Of a stretch of 14,237 bases of DNA, positions 1-6,270 are shown in pieces (the stretch's first letter is position 1; each line of letters begins with the position of its first letter). The notes below the pieces were generated by a model, which ran no database searches, was not told the origin of the DNA, and was given only the letters and a program-made list of their open reading frames with translations. The translations under genes were made by a program, and so were the position numbers. Origin of the DNA: Eubacteriales bacterium (GTDB taxonomy: Bacteria > Bacillota > Clostridia > Christensenellales > CAG-138); contig JAUYTF010000040.1 in the NCBI GenBank assembly GCA_030695285.1, positions 1 to 14,237 on the forward strand. The letters are read 5' to 3'.

Positions 1-118
1 CCGTCAGCGTGGCGGAGAGGCGAAAGATCGCGGTCCAGCTGCGGTTCATCGTCGCGGGGTAGATGAGCGCCGCGTTGTCGAGCTTCATCCATTTGGTCGA
101 TTTCTTGTTCTTTGACAT
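1..118 (-). CDS. Alcohol acetyltransferase-like protein, N-terminal fragment
   Basis: Only the first 39 codons lie in the window; the gene continues past position 1. The start is the ATG at 118-116, with an AAAGGA ribosome binding site about six bases upstream. The peptide begins MSKNKKSTKWMKLDNAA, then has YPATMNRSWTAIFRLSATLT. The motif 'W-x-x-LDNAA-x-IYP' followed by a 'FRLSxTL' strand is, from family knowledge, the typical opening of COG4908-type alcohol acetyltransferases of Clostridia (condensation/wax-ester-synthase fold, transferring acyl groups from CoA to alcohols). The catalytic HHxxxD motif would be outside the window, so activity cannot be judged. It lies 48 bp downstream of the hydrolase on the same strand and is probably cotranscribed with it. 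Family assignment rests on a short N-terminus. Confidence 0.6.
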   Translation of the reverse strand, partial: MSKNKKSTKWMKLDNAALIYPATMNRSWTAIFRLSATLT

Positions 119-166
119 AGCGTTTCCTTTTTGATTGAAGAAAGCTTTTTTAAGTTGCGCGGGGAT

Positions 167-1075
167 TTATTCGTCCAGGCCGATGCCTCTGCGGATGAAG
201 AGGGACATCTCCTCAAGCGCGGCTTTCCCCTCCGGGGTGCCGTAAACGGGGTAAACATGCCACATGCCCTCGCCGATGACGAGCTTGCTTTCTGCGCCCG
301 CTTTCTTGAGTCTTTTATGCACGGTCTTTGCGTCCGAGAGCAGGATTTCGTCGCTGCCCGCGAAAAGGAGCGTTGGCGGAAAGCCGGAAAAGTCCCCCAG
401 CACTGGGGAAACATATGCTTCATCCTCGTGCCCCGCAGCGTAGGAGATCACGCAAAACGCCAGCGACTCGCGAATCAGCGTCGGGTCGATGCGCACGTTG
501 TTGCTGTAGGAGGAGCCGGAGAGCGTTAAGTCCGCCCAGGGTGAGATGGCAACGATACACGCGGGCAGGGGTTTCCCCTCGTCCCGCAGGCGAAGCGCAA
601 GGCTCAGCACAAGTCCGCCGCCAGCGCTCTCGCCGACCAAGGCGATGTGTTTTGGCAGATAGCCGGAGTCGAGCAGGTATTGATAGGCGTCCATCGCGTC
701 ATCCTGCGCGGCGGGAAACTTGTGCTCCGGCGCGAGCCGATAGGCCGCGCAGAGCACGGAGAGATTGGTATGGGAGGAGAGCAGCGCGCCAAAGCCCTTT
801 GCGTAGTCCAGCCCGCCCGCGGTGTAGCCGCCGCCGTGCAGATATAAAACCGCGCGATCGCATTGCTCTTGGCAGGCATGGGAGACGGCAAAGCAGGCAG
901 TGAAGCGGTCAAACTCGACCGGTTCAAAGCTAACCTTCGTTTTGAGTGCTTCGGCCGTTATGCGGCCCAGTTGATCCTGCGCCCTGCGCGCGTCTTCGAT
1001 GGTGGTAAAGCGCGCGATTGGTTTTGTCAGTCGCAGCTGCATGCGCAGCAGGCGTGTTCCGAGGGTTAATGGCAT
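167..1075 (-). CDS. Alpha/beta hydrolase, hormone-sensitive-lipase family esterase
   Basis: A 302-residue Abhydrolase_3 (HSL/group IV esterase) protein, a normal length for the family. Visible motifs: the oxyanion-hole HGGGY at residues 80-84, YRLAPEH at 112-118, the nucleophile elbow GESAGG at 148-153 (Ser150), the acid in AGSDE (Asp242) and the catalytic His in WHVYP (His273). The triad is therefore complete and the enzyme should be active on short or medium-chain esters. There is no signal peptide, so it is cytoplasmic. The ATG at 1075 is preceded by an AGAGGAA ribosome binding site about ten bases upstream. It is followed 48 bp later by the acetyltransferase-like gene; such hydrolase plus acetyltransferase pairs are common in Clostridia and suggest a small ester or acylated-metabolite pathway (inference). 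The true substrate cannot be told from sequence. Confidence 0.9.
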   Translation of the reverse strand: MPLTLGTRLLRMQLRLTKPIARFTTIEDARRAQDQLGRITAEALKTKVSFEPVEFDRFTACFAVSHACQEQCDRAVLYLHGGGYTAGGLDYAKGFGALLSSHTNLSVLCAAYRLAPEHKFPAAQDDAMDAYQYLLDSGYLPKHIALVGESAGGGLVLSLALRLRDEGKPLPACIVAISPWADLTLSGSSYSNNVRIDPTLIRESLAFCVISYAAGHEDEAYVSPVLGDFSGFPPTLLFAGSDEILLSDAKTVHKRLKKAGAESKLVIGEGMWHVYPVYGTPEGKAALEEMSLFIRRGIGLDE

Positions 1076-1217
1076 GCGGGAGTGTTTCCTCTCGTGTGTC
1101 GATATCTTATCGTATCACACTTTGCACTTCGGTGCCGTGAATTCTTTTTGACGTGATGCGTTTTCGCGCATTTGTCATATTCTAAAACAACTCATTCAAC
1201 ACACTGTTAATTATAAC

Positions 1218-1336
1218 AAAAGAGGTTGTCCAGAATTACTCTTATCTTGGTGTCCAGATTATCTTACCACTTCCAGAGACCCTTTTCTTTCAATGTCCGT
1301 TTTCCGGGGTTCAGTTCATTCTGGACAACCCCTTTT
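1218..1336. repeat. MITE-like element with 19-bp terminal inverted repeats
   Basis: The left arm at 1218-1236 (AAAAGAGGTTGTCCAGAAT) and the reverse complement of the right arm at 1318-1336 (AAAAGGGGTTGTCCAGAAT) agree at 18 of 19 positions and bound a 119-bp unit. Inside, TGTCCAGA of the left arm (1227-1234) is repeated directly at 1251-1258. The unit has no coding content of its own. The structure fits a small non-autonomous transposable element or the fused ends of a deleted insertion sequence; ends of TGTCCA type suggest an IS3-like parent, which is inference. No clear target-site duplication is visible. A long-range RNA hairpin is an alternative reading. Confidence 0.45.
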
Positions 1337-1351
1337 TTGCGCGCGTGGGGT

Positions 1352-1380
1352 TTGCTGTTTGTCGCGCCATCTGCTAAAAT
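1352..1380 (+). promoter_or_regulatory. Sigma-A promoter of the acyltransferase gene
   Basis: TTGCTG at 1352-1357, a 17-bp spacer and TAAAAT at 1375-1380, with an extended -10 TG at 1372-1373. Predicted initiation near 1387 leaves a leader of about 40 bases with the ribosome binding site GAGAGGGG (1408-1417) before the ATG at 1427. This promoter decides the start codon: the TTG at 1226 would lie upstream of it. It sits 16 bp downstream of the MITE-like element. Confidence 0.55.
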
Positions 1381-1426
1381 GCACATCAGGGATGAGACGA
1401 CGTATCTTGAGAGGGGAACAGACCGC

Positions 1427-2716
1427 ATGGCAAAAGCGAAACAGACGCTGGCAGAACAACTCCATAGCCGAAAGCTGCATCAACCGCCAAAGCTAATCTA
1501 TTTAATCTTAGGCTATCTTTGGAAACTGCTGTATTTTAAAAAGCTCTGCGTCCAGGTCGAGATGAGGGACGACCCGCGTAAATGCAAGGGGCCTTATATC
1601 GTGGTGAGCAACCACGCTTCCCGCCTTGATTATATCTATACGGGAGCGGTGCTGCTGCCGGATACGCTCAGCTTCGTCGCGGGGTACAACGAGTTTTTTC
1701 GCTCGCATCTTGCGTTTGTTTTTCGCCTGCTGCAGGTCATCCCGAAAAAGAACTTCACGCCGGATATCTATGCCATCAAAGAGATCGCGCGGATCATTCG
1801 CTCCGGCGGGCGCGTGATGTTGTTTCCGGAGGGTATGAGCAGCATCGGCGGCGGCAACCAGCCCTCAGCCATCGGCAGCGGAAAACTGCTCAAGCACTTT
1901 GGCGTGCCGGTCTACGCCTGCAAGATCTCCGGCGGCTATCTCACGAGTACGAAATATTGTCTCGACGAGCGCCCGGGCGAGGTGCATGTGGTTGTCGACA
2001 AGCTCTTTTCGCCGGAGCAGCTCTCTCAAATGAGCGCAAACGAGATCCAGCGCGCGCTGGATGTTGCGATTCAAAACGACGATTACGCCTGGAACAAAAC
2101 TGCGCAGATCGCTCATGACGGACGCGGCAGGATTGCGCACCAGATGCACACGCTACTGTATCGCTGCCCGCGCTGCGGCAGAGAGTTTGCCATGCGTGGG
2201 GAGGGGGATACCGTCCGCTGCCTTGCCTGCGGCAACGGCGCACGCGTCAACGCAGACTACAGCTTCACGCCCTTTGACAAAACCTGCGTGCTGCCGGAGA
2301 CGCCGAAAGCCTGGTTTGACGAGGAACGAAAACACATCTACCGCGCGCTCAAAGACCCCGCGTTCGTGCTCACGGAGCGGGTGCGTCTTGGCATGCTGCC
2401 GAAGTACGAGCCACTGAAAAAACTTGCGACCAGCGAGTTTGTCGGCGAGGGGGAGATCCGCCTCGATCACACCGGCTTTACTTTTACCGGTACCAAGGAC
2501 GGGGAAGCTTTCTCATTCCATCTGGAGCCAAAGCTTCTGCCAACCTACGGTATGTGCACGGACGTCTCTCGCGTCTACACCTTCTATAAAGGCGATTTTT
2601 ACGAGTTTTATCCCGAGACGGAATGCATCGCAAAATGGCTGCTCGCCACCGAGGAGCTACACCGCATGCACGGCGGCGAATGGAAGAATTTCCCCTGGGC
2701 GGACACCTACTCTTGA
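1427..2716 (+). CDS. PlsC-like lysophospholipid acyltransferase with zinc ribbon
   Basis: A 429-residue protein from the ATG at 1427 (ribosome binding site GAGAGGGG). Residues about 20-240 form a PlsC/LPLAT domain: the catalytic NHASRLD motif (H63, D68) and the acceptor-binding FPEGMSS motif (133-139) are intact, so it should acylate a lysophospholipid or related acceptor at the inner face of the membrane. A hydrophobic stretch at about 23-37 probably contacts the membrane. Next comes a four-cysteine zinc ribbon (CPRC at 247-250, CLAC at 265-268), then about 160 residues that I do not recognise. A plain PlsC is about 200-250 residues, so roughly half of this protein is additional. The frame could be extended upstream to a TTG at 1226, but that adds 67 residues without family character and overlaps the repeat element. 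Probably phospholipid synthesis or remodelling; the exact acceptor is unknown. Confidence 0.85.
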   Translation: MAKAKQTLAEQLHSRKLHQPPKLIYLILGYLWKLLYFKKLCVQVEMRDDPRKCKGPYIVVSNHASRLDYIYTGAVLLPDTLSFVAGYNEFFRSHLAFVFRLLQVIPKKNFTPDIYAIKEIARIIRSGGRVMLFPEGMSSIGGGNQPSAIGSGKLLKHFGVPVYACKISGGYLTSTKYCLDERPGEVHVVVDKLFSPEQLSQMSANEIQRALDVAIQNDDYAWNKTAQIAHDGRGRIAHQMHTLLYRCPRCGREFAMRGEGDTVRCLACGNGARVNADYSFTPFDKTCVLPETPKAWFDEERKHIYRALKDPAFVLTERVRLGMLPKYEPLKKLATSEFVGEGEIRLDHTGFTFTGTKDGEAFSFHLEPKLLPTYGMCTDVSRVYTFYKGDFYEFYPETECIAKWLLATEELHRMHGGEWKNFPWADTYS

Positions 2717-2761
2717 TTTGCTATGGGTTGTTCAGAGATGACAGATTCTTTATCACGGAAT

Positions 2762-2885
2762 GCGGGCGGATGGTATCCGCCCTACAAAAAAAGAACGATT
2801 TTTAGAAAAGATTTAACGATTTGATTCGGGTCTTGATCAAGAAAAACGAAGCCATCTTTGCAGGGGCGGATATCATCCGCCCGCG
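2762..2885. repeat. Inverted pair of extragenic palindromes (REPIN-like)
   Basis: Two perfect hairpins of the same sequence: GGGCGGAT-GGT-ATCCGCCC at 2764-2782 and GGGCGGAT-ATC-ATCCGCCC at 2864-2882. The conserved flanks show that the second is a reverse-complement copy of the first: first unit GCGGGCGGATGGTATCCGCC then CTACAAA; second unit, read on the minus strand, GCGGGCGGATGATATCCGCC then CCTGCAAA. The two units lie about 80 bp apart in opposite orientation, the arrangement called a REP doublet or REPIN, which can fold into one long hairpin. It fills the gap between the acyltransferase and the Smr gene and may also weaken read-through. There is no T-run right after either hairpin on the plus strand, so neither is a classical terminator. 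Confidence 0.65.
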
Positions 2886-2919
2886 TCTAAAACGGAAGTA
2901 TGACAGGAGGTTGCACGCC

Positions 2920-3177
2920 ATGCAGAAACCAGCGGGAGCGACGCCGGCAACGGTCACGCTCGACCTGCACGGTAAAACGCAATATCAAGCACGGGTTACG
3001 ATAGACGCGGCGCTCAGGCGCAGCCGCGGAGTCTATCGCATCCATGTGGTGCACGGATATCACAGCGGAACCGCCCTGCGCGAGATGGTGCGCCGGGAAT
3101 ACGCAGCGCATCCGCAGGTCTTGCGCGCAGAGGCCGTATCCGAAAGCGCGACGGATCTTGTGCTCAGAGAACTCTGA
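2920..3177 (+). CDS. Stand-alone Smr-domain protein
   Basis: An 85-residue protein that is almost only an Smr domain. Visible motifs: LDLHG at residues 14-18, the signature LDxHG, and HGYHSGTALREMV at 45-57, which replaces the usual HGxGxGxLR. The domain is known from the C-terminus of MutS2 and from small proteins, where it acts as a nuclease or nucleic-acid-binding module. The start ATG at 2920 is chosen because the strong ribosome binding site ACAGGAGG (2903-2910) is nine bases upstream; extension to the TTG at 2821 would run through the palindromic repeat and adds nothing Smr-like. It has no convincing promoter of its own and may be transcribed from the acyltransferase promoter. Cellular role unknown. 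Confidence 0.8.
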   Translation: MQKPAGATPATVTLDLHGKTQYQARVTIDAALRRSRGVYRIHVVHGYHSGTALREMVRREYAAHPQVLRAEAVSESATDLVLREL

Positions 3178-3187
3178 GTGTATAGAG

Positions 3188-3216
3188 AAAAACGGAGCGG
3201 CAACTCCGTTTTTTTT
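3188..3216 (+). terminator. Rho-independent terminator after the Smr gene, probably bidirectional
   Basis: Stem AAAAACGGAG (3188-3197) and CTCCGTTTTT (3204-3213) with a six-base loop, followed by T to 3216. It lies 11 bp after the Smr stop codon. On the minus strand the same stem is followed by TTTTT, so it can also stop the convergent glycosyltransferase transcript, which ends at 3298. Confidence 0.8.
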
Positions 3217-3297
3217 ATGCGAATTTTTTGGAACAAAAGCCTCGCTTCTGTCGAAAAAGCAACAGCTTATATCGAAAGAAGTACAAGAACGTTAGCG

Positions 3298-4464
3298 TTA
3301 TGGTTTCTTCGAAATCTTCTTTTTCCGCTCGATCAGCGCGGCATAGCGCTCGACGCTTGCGGTTGCGATTTCGTCCCAGGAAAGATAGATCGTCTTGCGC
3401 GCAGATTGCCCGATCTTGGAGGTCATAGCGCTGTCGCTCAGCGCGAGATCGATCACATCGCAAAGGCTTTGCGTCGTGTCCTCGCACAAAAAACCATTTT
3501 CGCGGTCGAGAATCGGCTCCGCCGTCGCGCAGCCACGAACGACCACACTCGGCGTTCCCATTGCAGCTGCTTCGCGCACCACCATGCCGGAGGTATCGTA
3601 AAGCGAGGGAAACACAAACAGATCCGCGTTCTCGTAAAGCCCGTAGAGATCGTTTTCACCCGTGATGTGGCCGGTAAAGCGCACACGCTCCGACAAACCC
3701 AGCTCATCCGTCTTTTGTTGGATGGACTTCACGTCCGGCCCCTGCCCCGCAAGTACGAGCGTAAATGGCTTTCCGCTCCGCGCGTAGAGGGCGCAGCTTT
3801 CGAGAATGCGCAGGATGTTCTTCTTCCAGTTTATCTGTCCGCAGTAGAGGAGTATCGGCTCGTCCGGCAGATTATATTTCGCTTTTGCGGCAGCGGCACG
3901 GGCGGGGTCGGGGTCGATGTCCGGCGTGCCGTTTGGCATGACGATCACCTCGCCCACATAGCCGTAGTCATACAGCGTTTCCTTCGAGCTTTGGCTCACC
4001 GTCCAGACTTCGTCGCAACGCTGATAGAAATTCACAATGGTCGCCACCGCAATATTCGCCAGCATTTCCGTACCGGTGATCTGATAAAAGTCGTCGTAAT
4101 AGCGCGAATGAAACATACCTACGATAGGGATATCGCGCCGCCGTGCGAGACGCTGCGCCTCAAGTCCTGCGATAAAGGGAGCATGTGCATGTATGATATC
4201 CAACGGGATATCTCGCATGCGCGCGTCGTAGTGCTGATCCAGCTGGGGAATGCCTGTGTTGTACTGCGGGTGGCTCGGCAGTTCAGAGCTGATGTAGTCC
4301 ACAAGTTCGAAGGGGTATCCCCCGCGAAAGCCGGTGTCCGCCATAGGCGCGATCACATAGCAGCTTTCTCCGCGTCGAGAAAGAGCCGTAGCATAGTTAT
4401 ACACCACGCGGCCAACCCCGTCTACAATCGGTAGAAAGGTATCGCTGAATTGTCCAATCTTCAT
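3298..4464 (-). CDS. GT4-family glycosyltransferase, diacylglycerol glycosyltransferase type
   Basis: A 388-residue two-domain GT-B glycosyltransferase. The N-terminal acceptor domain starts directly with MKIGQFSDTFLPIVDGVGRV, containing the glycine-rich loop near G16-G18, and has HAHAPF at 92-97. The nucleotide-sugar domain begins near 202 (ILLYCGQINWKKN at 204-216). The family EX7E motif appears as D290-TSGMVVR-E298, that is, with Asp in place of the first Glu in a 'YDTSGMVVREA' context; this form is frequent in glycolipid-forming GT4 enzymes. There are no transmembrane segments, so it probably works at the inner face of the membrane, likely making glycosyl-diacylglycerols for membrane or lipoteichoic acid anchors (inference from similarity to that subgroup). 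The lysine-rich tail (KKKISKKP) could aid binding to acidic lipids. Ribosome binding site AAAGGG precedes the ATG. Convergent with the Smr gene. Confidence 0.85.
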   Translation of the reverse strand: MKIGQFSDTFLPIVDGVGRVVYNYATALSRRGESCYVIAPMADTGFRGGYPFELVDYISSELPSHPQYNTGIPQLDQHYDARMRDIPLDIIHAHAPFIAGLEAQRLARRRDIPIVGMFHSRYYDDFYQITGTEMLANIAVATIVNFYQRCDEVWTVSQSSKETLYDYGYVGEVIVMPNGTPDIDPDPARAAAAKAKYNLPDEPILLYCGQINWKKNILRILESCALYARSGKPFTLVLAGQGPDVKSIQQKTDELGLSERVRFTGHITGENDLYGLYENADLFVFPSLYDTSGMVVREAAAMGTPSVVVRGCATAEPILDRENGFLCEDTTQSLCDVIDLALSDSAMTSKIGQSARKTIYLSWDEIATASVERYAALIERKKKISKKP

Positions 4465-4812
4465 TTGTAAACAGCCCTTTCGAAAAATGACGATATACTT
4501 GAAAAAATTGCCCCATAGTGGGAAAAGGTGCCGTGCTGTATGCTTCTTTTAAAAAACCTGTGATACAGGATCATTCTACCATAACCATTGAAAACGTGTT
4601 ATCATGTAGGGCAAGGTTTCATTGCTTGCAATGTGAACGATTGTGTCAAGGGGCGCGGTTTACGCGAAACAAAAATGACGCAATGCGGACGCAATTCAAA
4701 GGAGAAAACCCCGGTTTACGTCAAAGTACAATGGCAGAGTATATGAAGAGACATATTTTTTAGAGTAAACGAAAAATCAAAATATAAAAATAAAGAGATA
4801 GTTGTTGAACGC
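4465..4812. other. Divergent intergenic region, no gene recognised
   Basis: These 348 bases lie between the minus-strand glycosyltransferase and the plus-strand NAGPA gene. They contain the glycosyltransferase -10 element, a small CCTGT-GAT-ACAGG hairpin (4557-4569), the palindrome CATTGC-TT-GCAATG (4620-4633, a possible operator), a 9-bp direct repeat CGGTTTACG (4656-4664 and 4712-4720) and a GACGCAAT direct repeat (4678-4685 and 4688-4695). An AAAGGAG (4699-4705) resembles a ribosome binding site, but only very short frames follow it. The last 60 bases before the NAGPA start are strongly AT-rich and probably hold its promoter, although no clear -35/-10 pair stands out. An open frame at 4518-4763 has no protein-like features. 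Confidence 0.5.
4573..4581 (-). promoter_or_regulatory. Extended -10 element of the glycosyltransferase gene
   Basis: Reading the minus strand, TGGTAGAAT at 4581-4573 is a TGn extended -10 with a near-consensus hexamer TAGAAT. No good -35 is visible 16-18 bp upstream, as is usual for extended -10 promoters. Initiation near 4566 gives a leader of about 100 bases. The context TTATGGTA is shared with the promoter at 11700-11728. Confidence 0.4.
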
Positions 4813-5898
4813 ATGAAGAAAAGAACAGTACTGCGACTCCTGCTGCCGCTCCTAGTGTTCGTCATGGCGCTGCCGCACCTGCCATCTTTGGCGGAGGAAG
4901 AAGCGCCATATCTCGGAGACCTGAACGGAGACGGCGTAACGACCGCGGCGGATGCGGCGGCGATGCTGCGTGGCATTGCGTTTGGCAGGCTCAGCGAAGA
5001 AACGCGACCCGATCTCGATTTCACAAAAAACGGCGAGATCGACAGCACCGACGTGCTCGCCGCTCTCTACTATGCCTCGGGCGCGATTACTGATCTGGTC
5101 GCATTTGGCGAGCGGGTCTCCAGCGGACTCTGCGACGAGCGCTTGTTTGACCGCTTCTCCTATGTGGGGACGAAAAACGACGGACAGGGGAACTACCGGA
5201 GCGAAAACATCGCGGTTAGCGCTATAGCCGGGCGATATGAAAACAGCAACTATTATCTGGCCGATATCTATGTGCAGGACATCGTGAGCATCACCACCGC
5301 TTTCAGCGGCGGCGTGTTTCGCGGCTCCGCGGAGACGGTCCGCGCGATGTTTGACGCGGTCGAAGGGGCGATCATCGCCATAAACGGAGACTTTTACTCG
5401 CTGCACCTACACGGGCCGGTGATTCGAAACGGCGTGGTGTATGTAGAGCAGATCACGCGGGACTGGGATATTGGCGTACTCTATGCAAACGGAGCGCTCA
5501 AGACCTACGAGTTTCGGACGCTGACACAAGAGGAGCTGGAAGGCACGGGCGCATACCAAAGCTGGGTTTTCGGGCCCGCGCTTCTGGATGAGAACGGGCT
5601 GGCGAAAACGACGTTTCGTAGCAACGTCAAGCCCGAGAACCCGCGCAGTATCATCGGCTATTACGAGCCGGGGCACTACGCGTTTCTGACCGTAGACGGA
5701 CGCACCAGCGAAAGCAAGGGGCTGACCATGGCGGATCTTGCCGCTCTGTGCGAGCAGCTTGGTTTTGCAAGCGCCTATAACCTGGACGGCGGAAGATCCA
5801 GCGTGTTGCAGGCGCAGGAGGGCGCGGTCAACGACCCCTACCGCGACGGCAGGCCGATTAGTGATATCATCGCCGTGCGCGAGATACCGCAGGGGTAA
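4813..5898 (+). CDS. Secreted NAGPA (phosphodiester glycosidase) protein with N-terminal dockerin-like module
   Basis: A 361-residue exported protein. Residues 1-27 are a signal peptide (MKKR, a hydrophobic core of leucines, then PSLA before EEE). Residues 34-90 form a dockerin-like pair of EF-hand loops: first loop D36, N38, D40 and D47 (GDLNGDGVTTAAD), second loop D69, T71, N73, E75 and D80, each followed by a helix. From about 105 to the end is a NAGPA domain (PF09992): INGDFYS at 190-196, a central NPRSIIGY stretch near 275, and the conserved C-terminal YNLDGGRSS at 322-330. The family includes the lysosomal 'uncovering enzyme' that removes GlcNAc from a phosphodiester, and bacterial members thought to act on phosphodiester-linked glycans. 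An N-terminal dockerin suggests docking to a cohesin scaffold, but no cohesin gene is in the window and loop 2 is degenerate. The ribosome binding site is weak (AAAGAG about 15 bases before the ATG). Confidence 0.85.
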   Translation: MKKRTVLRLLLPLLVFVMALPHLPSLAEEEAPYLGDLNGDGVTTAADAAAMLRGIAFGRLSEETRPDLDFTKNGEIDSTDVLAALYYASGAITDLVAFGERVSSGLCDERLFDRFSYVGTKNDGQGNYRSENIAVSAIAGRYENSNYYLADIYVQDIVSITTAFSGGVFRGSAETVRAMFDAVEGAIIAINGDFYSLHLHGPVIRNGVVYVEQITRDWDIGVLYANGALKTYEFRTLTQEELEGTGAYQSWVFGPALLDENGLAKTTFRSNVKPENPRSIIGYYEPGHYAFLTVDGRTSESKGLTMADLAALCEQLGFASAYNLDGGRSSVLQAQEGAVNDPYRDGRPISDIIAVREIPQG

Positions 5899-6012
5899 GC
5901 GAAAGGCAAGAAAAGAACAGGCGGGAAGTTTGTTTTCGTGCGAAACAGTTGATCGATGCTTCTTAACTGCTGAAATACTGCGATTTTTAACAAGAAATCA
6001 TAATGTGACAGC

Positions 6013-6047
6013 AAGGGCGCTGCTAGTGAAGGGGCAGAGCCCTTTTT
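6013..6047 (+). terminator. Rho-independent terminator downstream of the NAGPA gene
   Basis: Stem arms AAGGGCGCTGC (6013-6023) and GCAGAGCCCTT (6034-6044) pair over ten base pairs with one G-A mismatch and a ten-base loop, followed by TTTTT (6043-6047). It lies 114 bp after the NAGPA stop codon and insulates the next gene. Confidence 0.7.
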
Positions 6048-6235
6048 CATGCGCAGCATATCAATTTTCCTGGGAGTTGCGAGAGGCGCGCTCTGCGTTT
6101 TTGTGCCTGAAAGCAGCCCGGCAGATCGAGAAACAAATACAGCAAATAATATGAGACCGTATTGAAAAAAACAAAAGATGGCAAGGTTGCCTTAATTTTT
6201 CACAACTTATGACGATTTTGGTGCAGGCACATTCG

Positions 6236-6265
6236 TTGAAAAACAAGAATAATTTGTGTTATAAT
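6236..6265 (+). promoter_or_regulatory. Near-consensus sigma-A promoter abutting the CotH start codon
   Basis: TTGAAA at 6236-6241, an 18-bp spacer and the perfect TATAAT at 6260-6265. The start codon ATG follows at 6271, only five bases after the hexamer, where transcription itself should begin (about 6271-6273). No ribosome binding site fits between them, so the transcript is probably leaderless. Confidence 0.75.
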
Positions 6266-6270
6266 AAAAT

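Larger units (their letters stand above)
1076..1426. other. Divergent intergenic region, no gene
   Basis: These 351 bases separate the minus-strand hydrolase from the plus-strand acyltransferase. The stretch holds the hydrolase ribosome binding site (near 1085-1095), an AT-rich part (about 1140-1222), a MITE-like inverted-repeat element (1218-1336) and the acyltransferase promoter (1352-1380). A small ATGCG/CGCAT hairpin lies near 1157-1172. No protein-like reading frame was recognised here, although the acyltransferase frame stays open back to a TTG at 1226. Confidence 0.7.
5899..6270. other. Intergenic region, no gene recognised
   Basis: 372 bases between the NAGPA and the first CotH gene. 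It holds a terminator at 6013-6047 and the CotH promoter at 6236-6265. The rest (5899-6012 and 6048-6235) shows no recognisable feature; an open frame continuing through 5738-6154 starts inside the NAGPA gene in another frame and has no protein-like composition. Confidence 0.6.

Noticed and set aside
1226..1426. 67-codon N-terminal extension of the acyltransferase from a TTG at 1226
   Set aside because: It runs through the inverted-repeat element and upstream of the predicted promoter; the ATG at 1427 has a good ribosome binding site and gives a normal PlsC N-terminus.
2821..2919. Extension of the Smr protein to a TTG at 2821
   Set aside because: It would translate the second palindrome and has no ribosome binding site, whereas ACAGGAGG precedes the ATG at 2920.
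3178..4434. 418-codon plus-strand open frame opposite the glycosyltransferase
   Set aside because: Antisense shadow: composition rich in Arg, His and Ala with no recognisable domain, while the minus strand encodes a complete GT4 enzyme.
4551..4569. Minus-strand hairpin CCTGT-ATC-ACAGG followed by six T, as an early terminator of the glycosyltransferase transcript
   Set aside because: The stem is only five base pairs and its first arm lies at or before the predicted start of transcription (about 4566), so it could not form fully in the RNA.
4518..4763. 81-codon open frame in the intergenic region
   Set aside because: No ribosome binding site at its start, no protein-like features, and it overlaps promoter-like and repeat sequences.
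5738..6154. 138-codon frame across the end of the NAGPA gene
   Set aside because: It begins inside the NAGPA gene in another frame and crosses the terminator hairpin.
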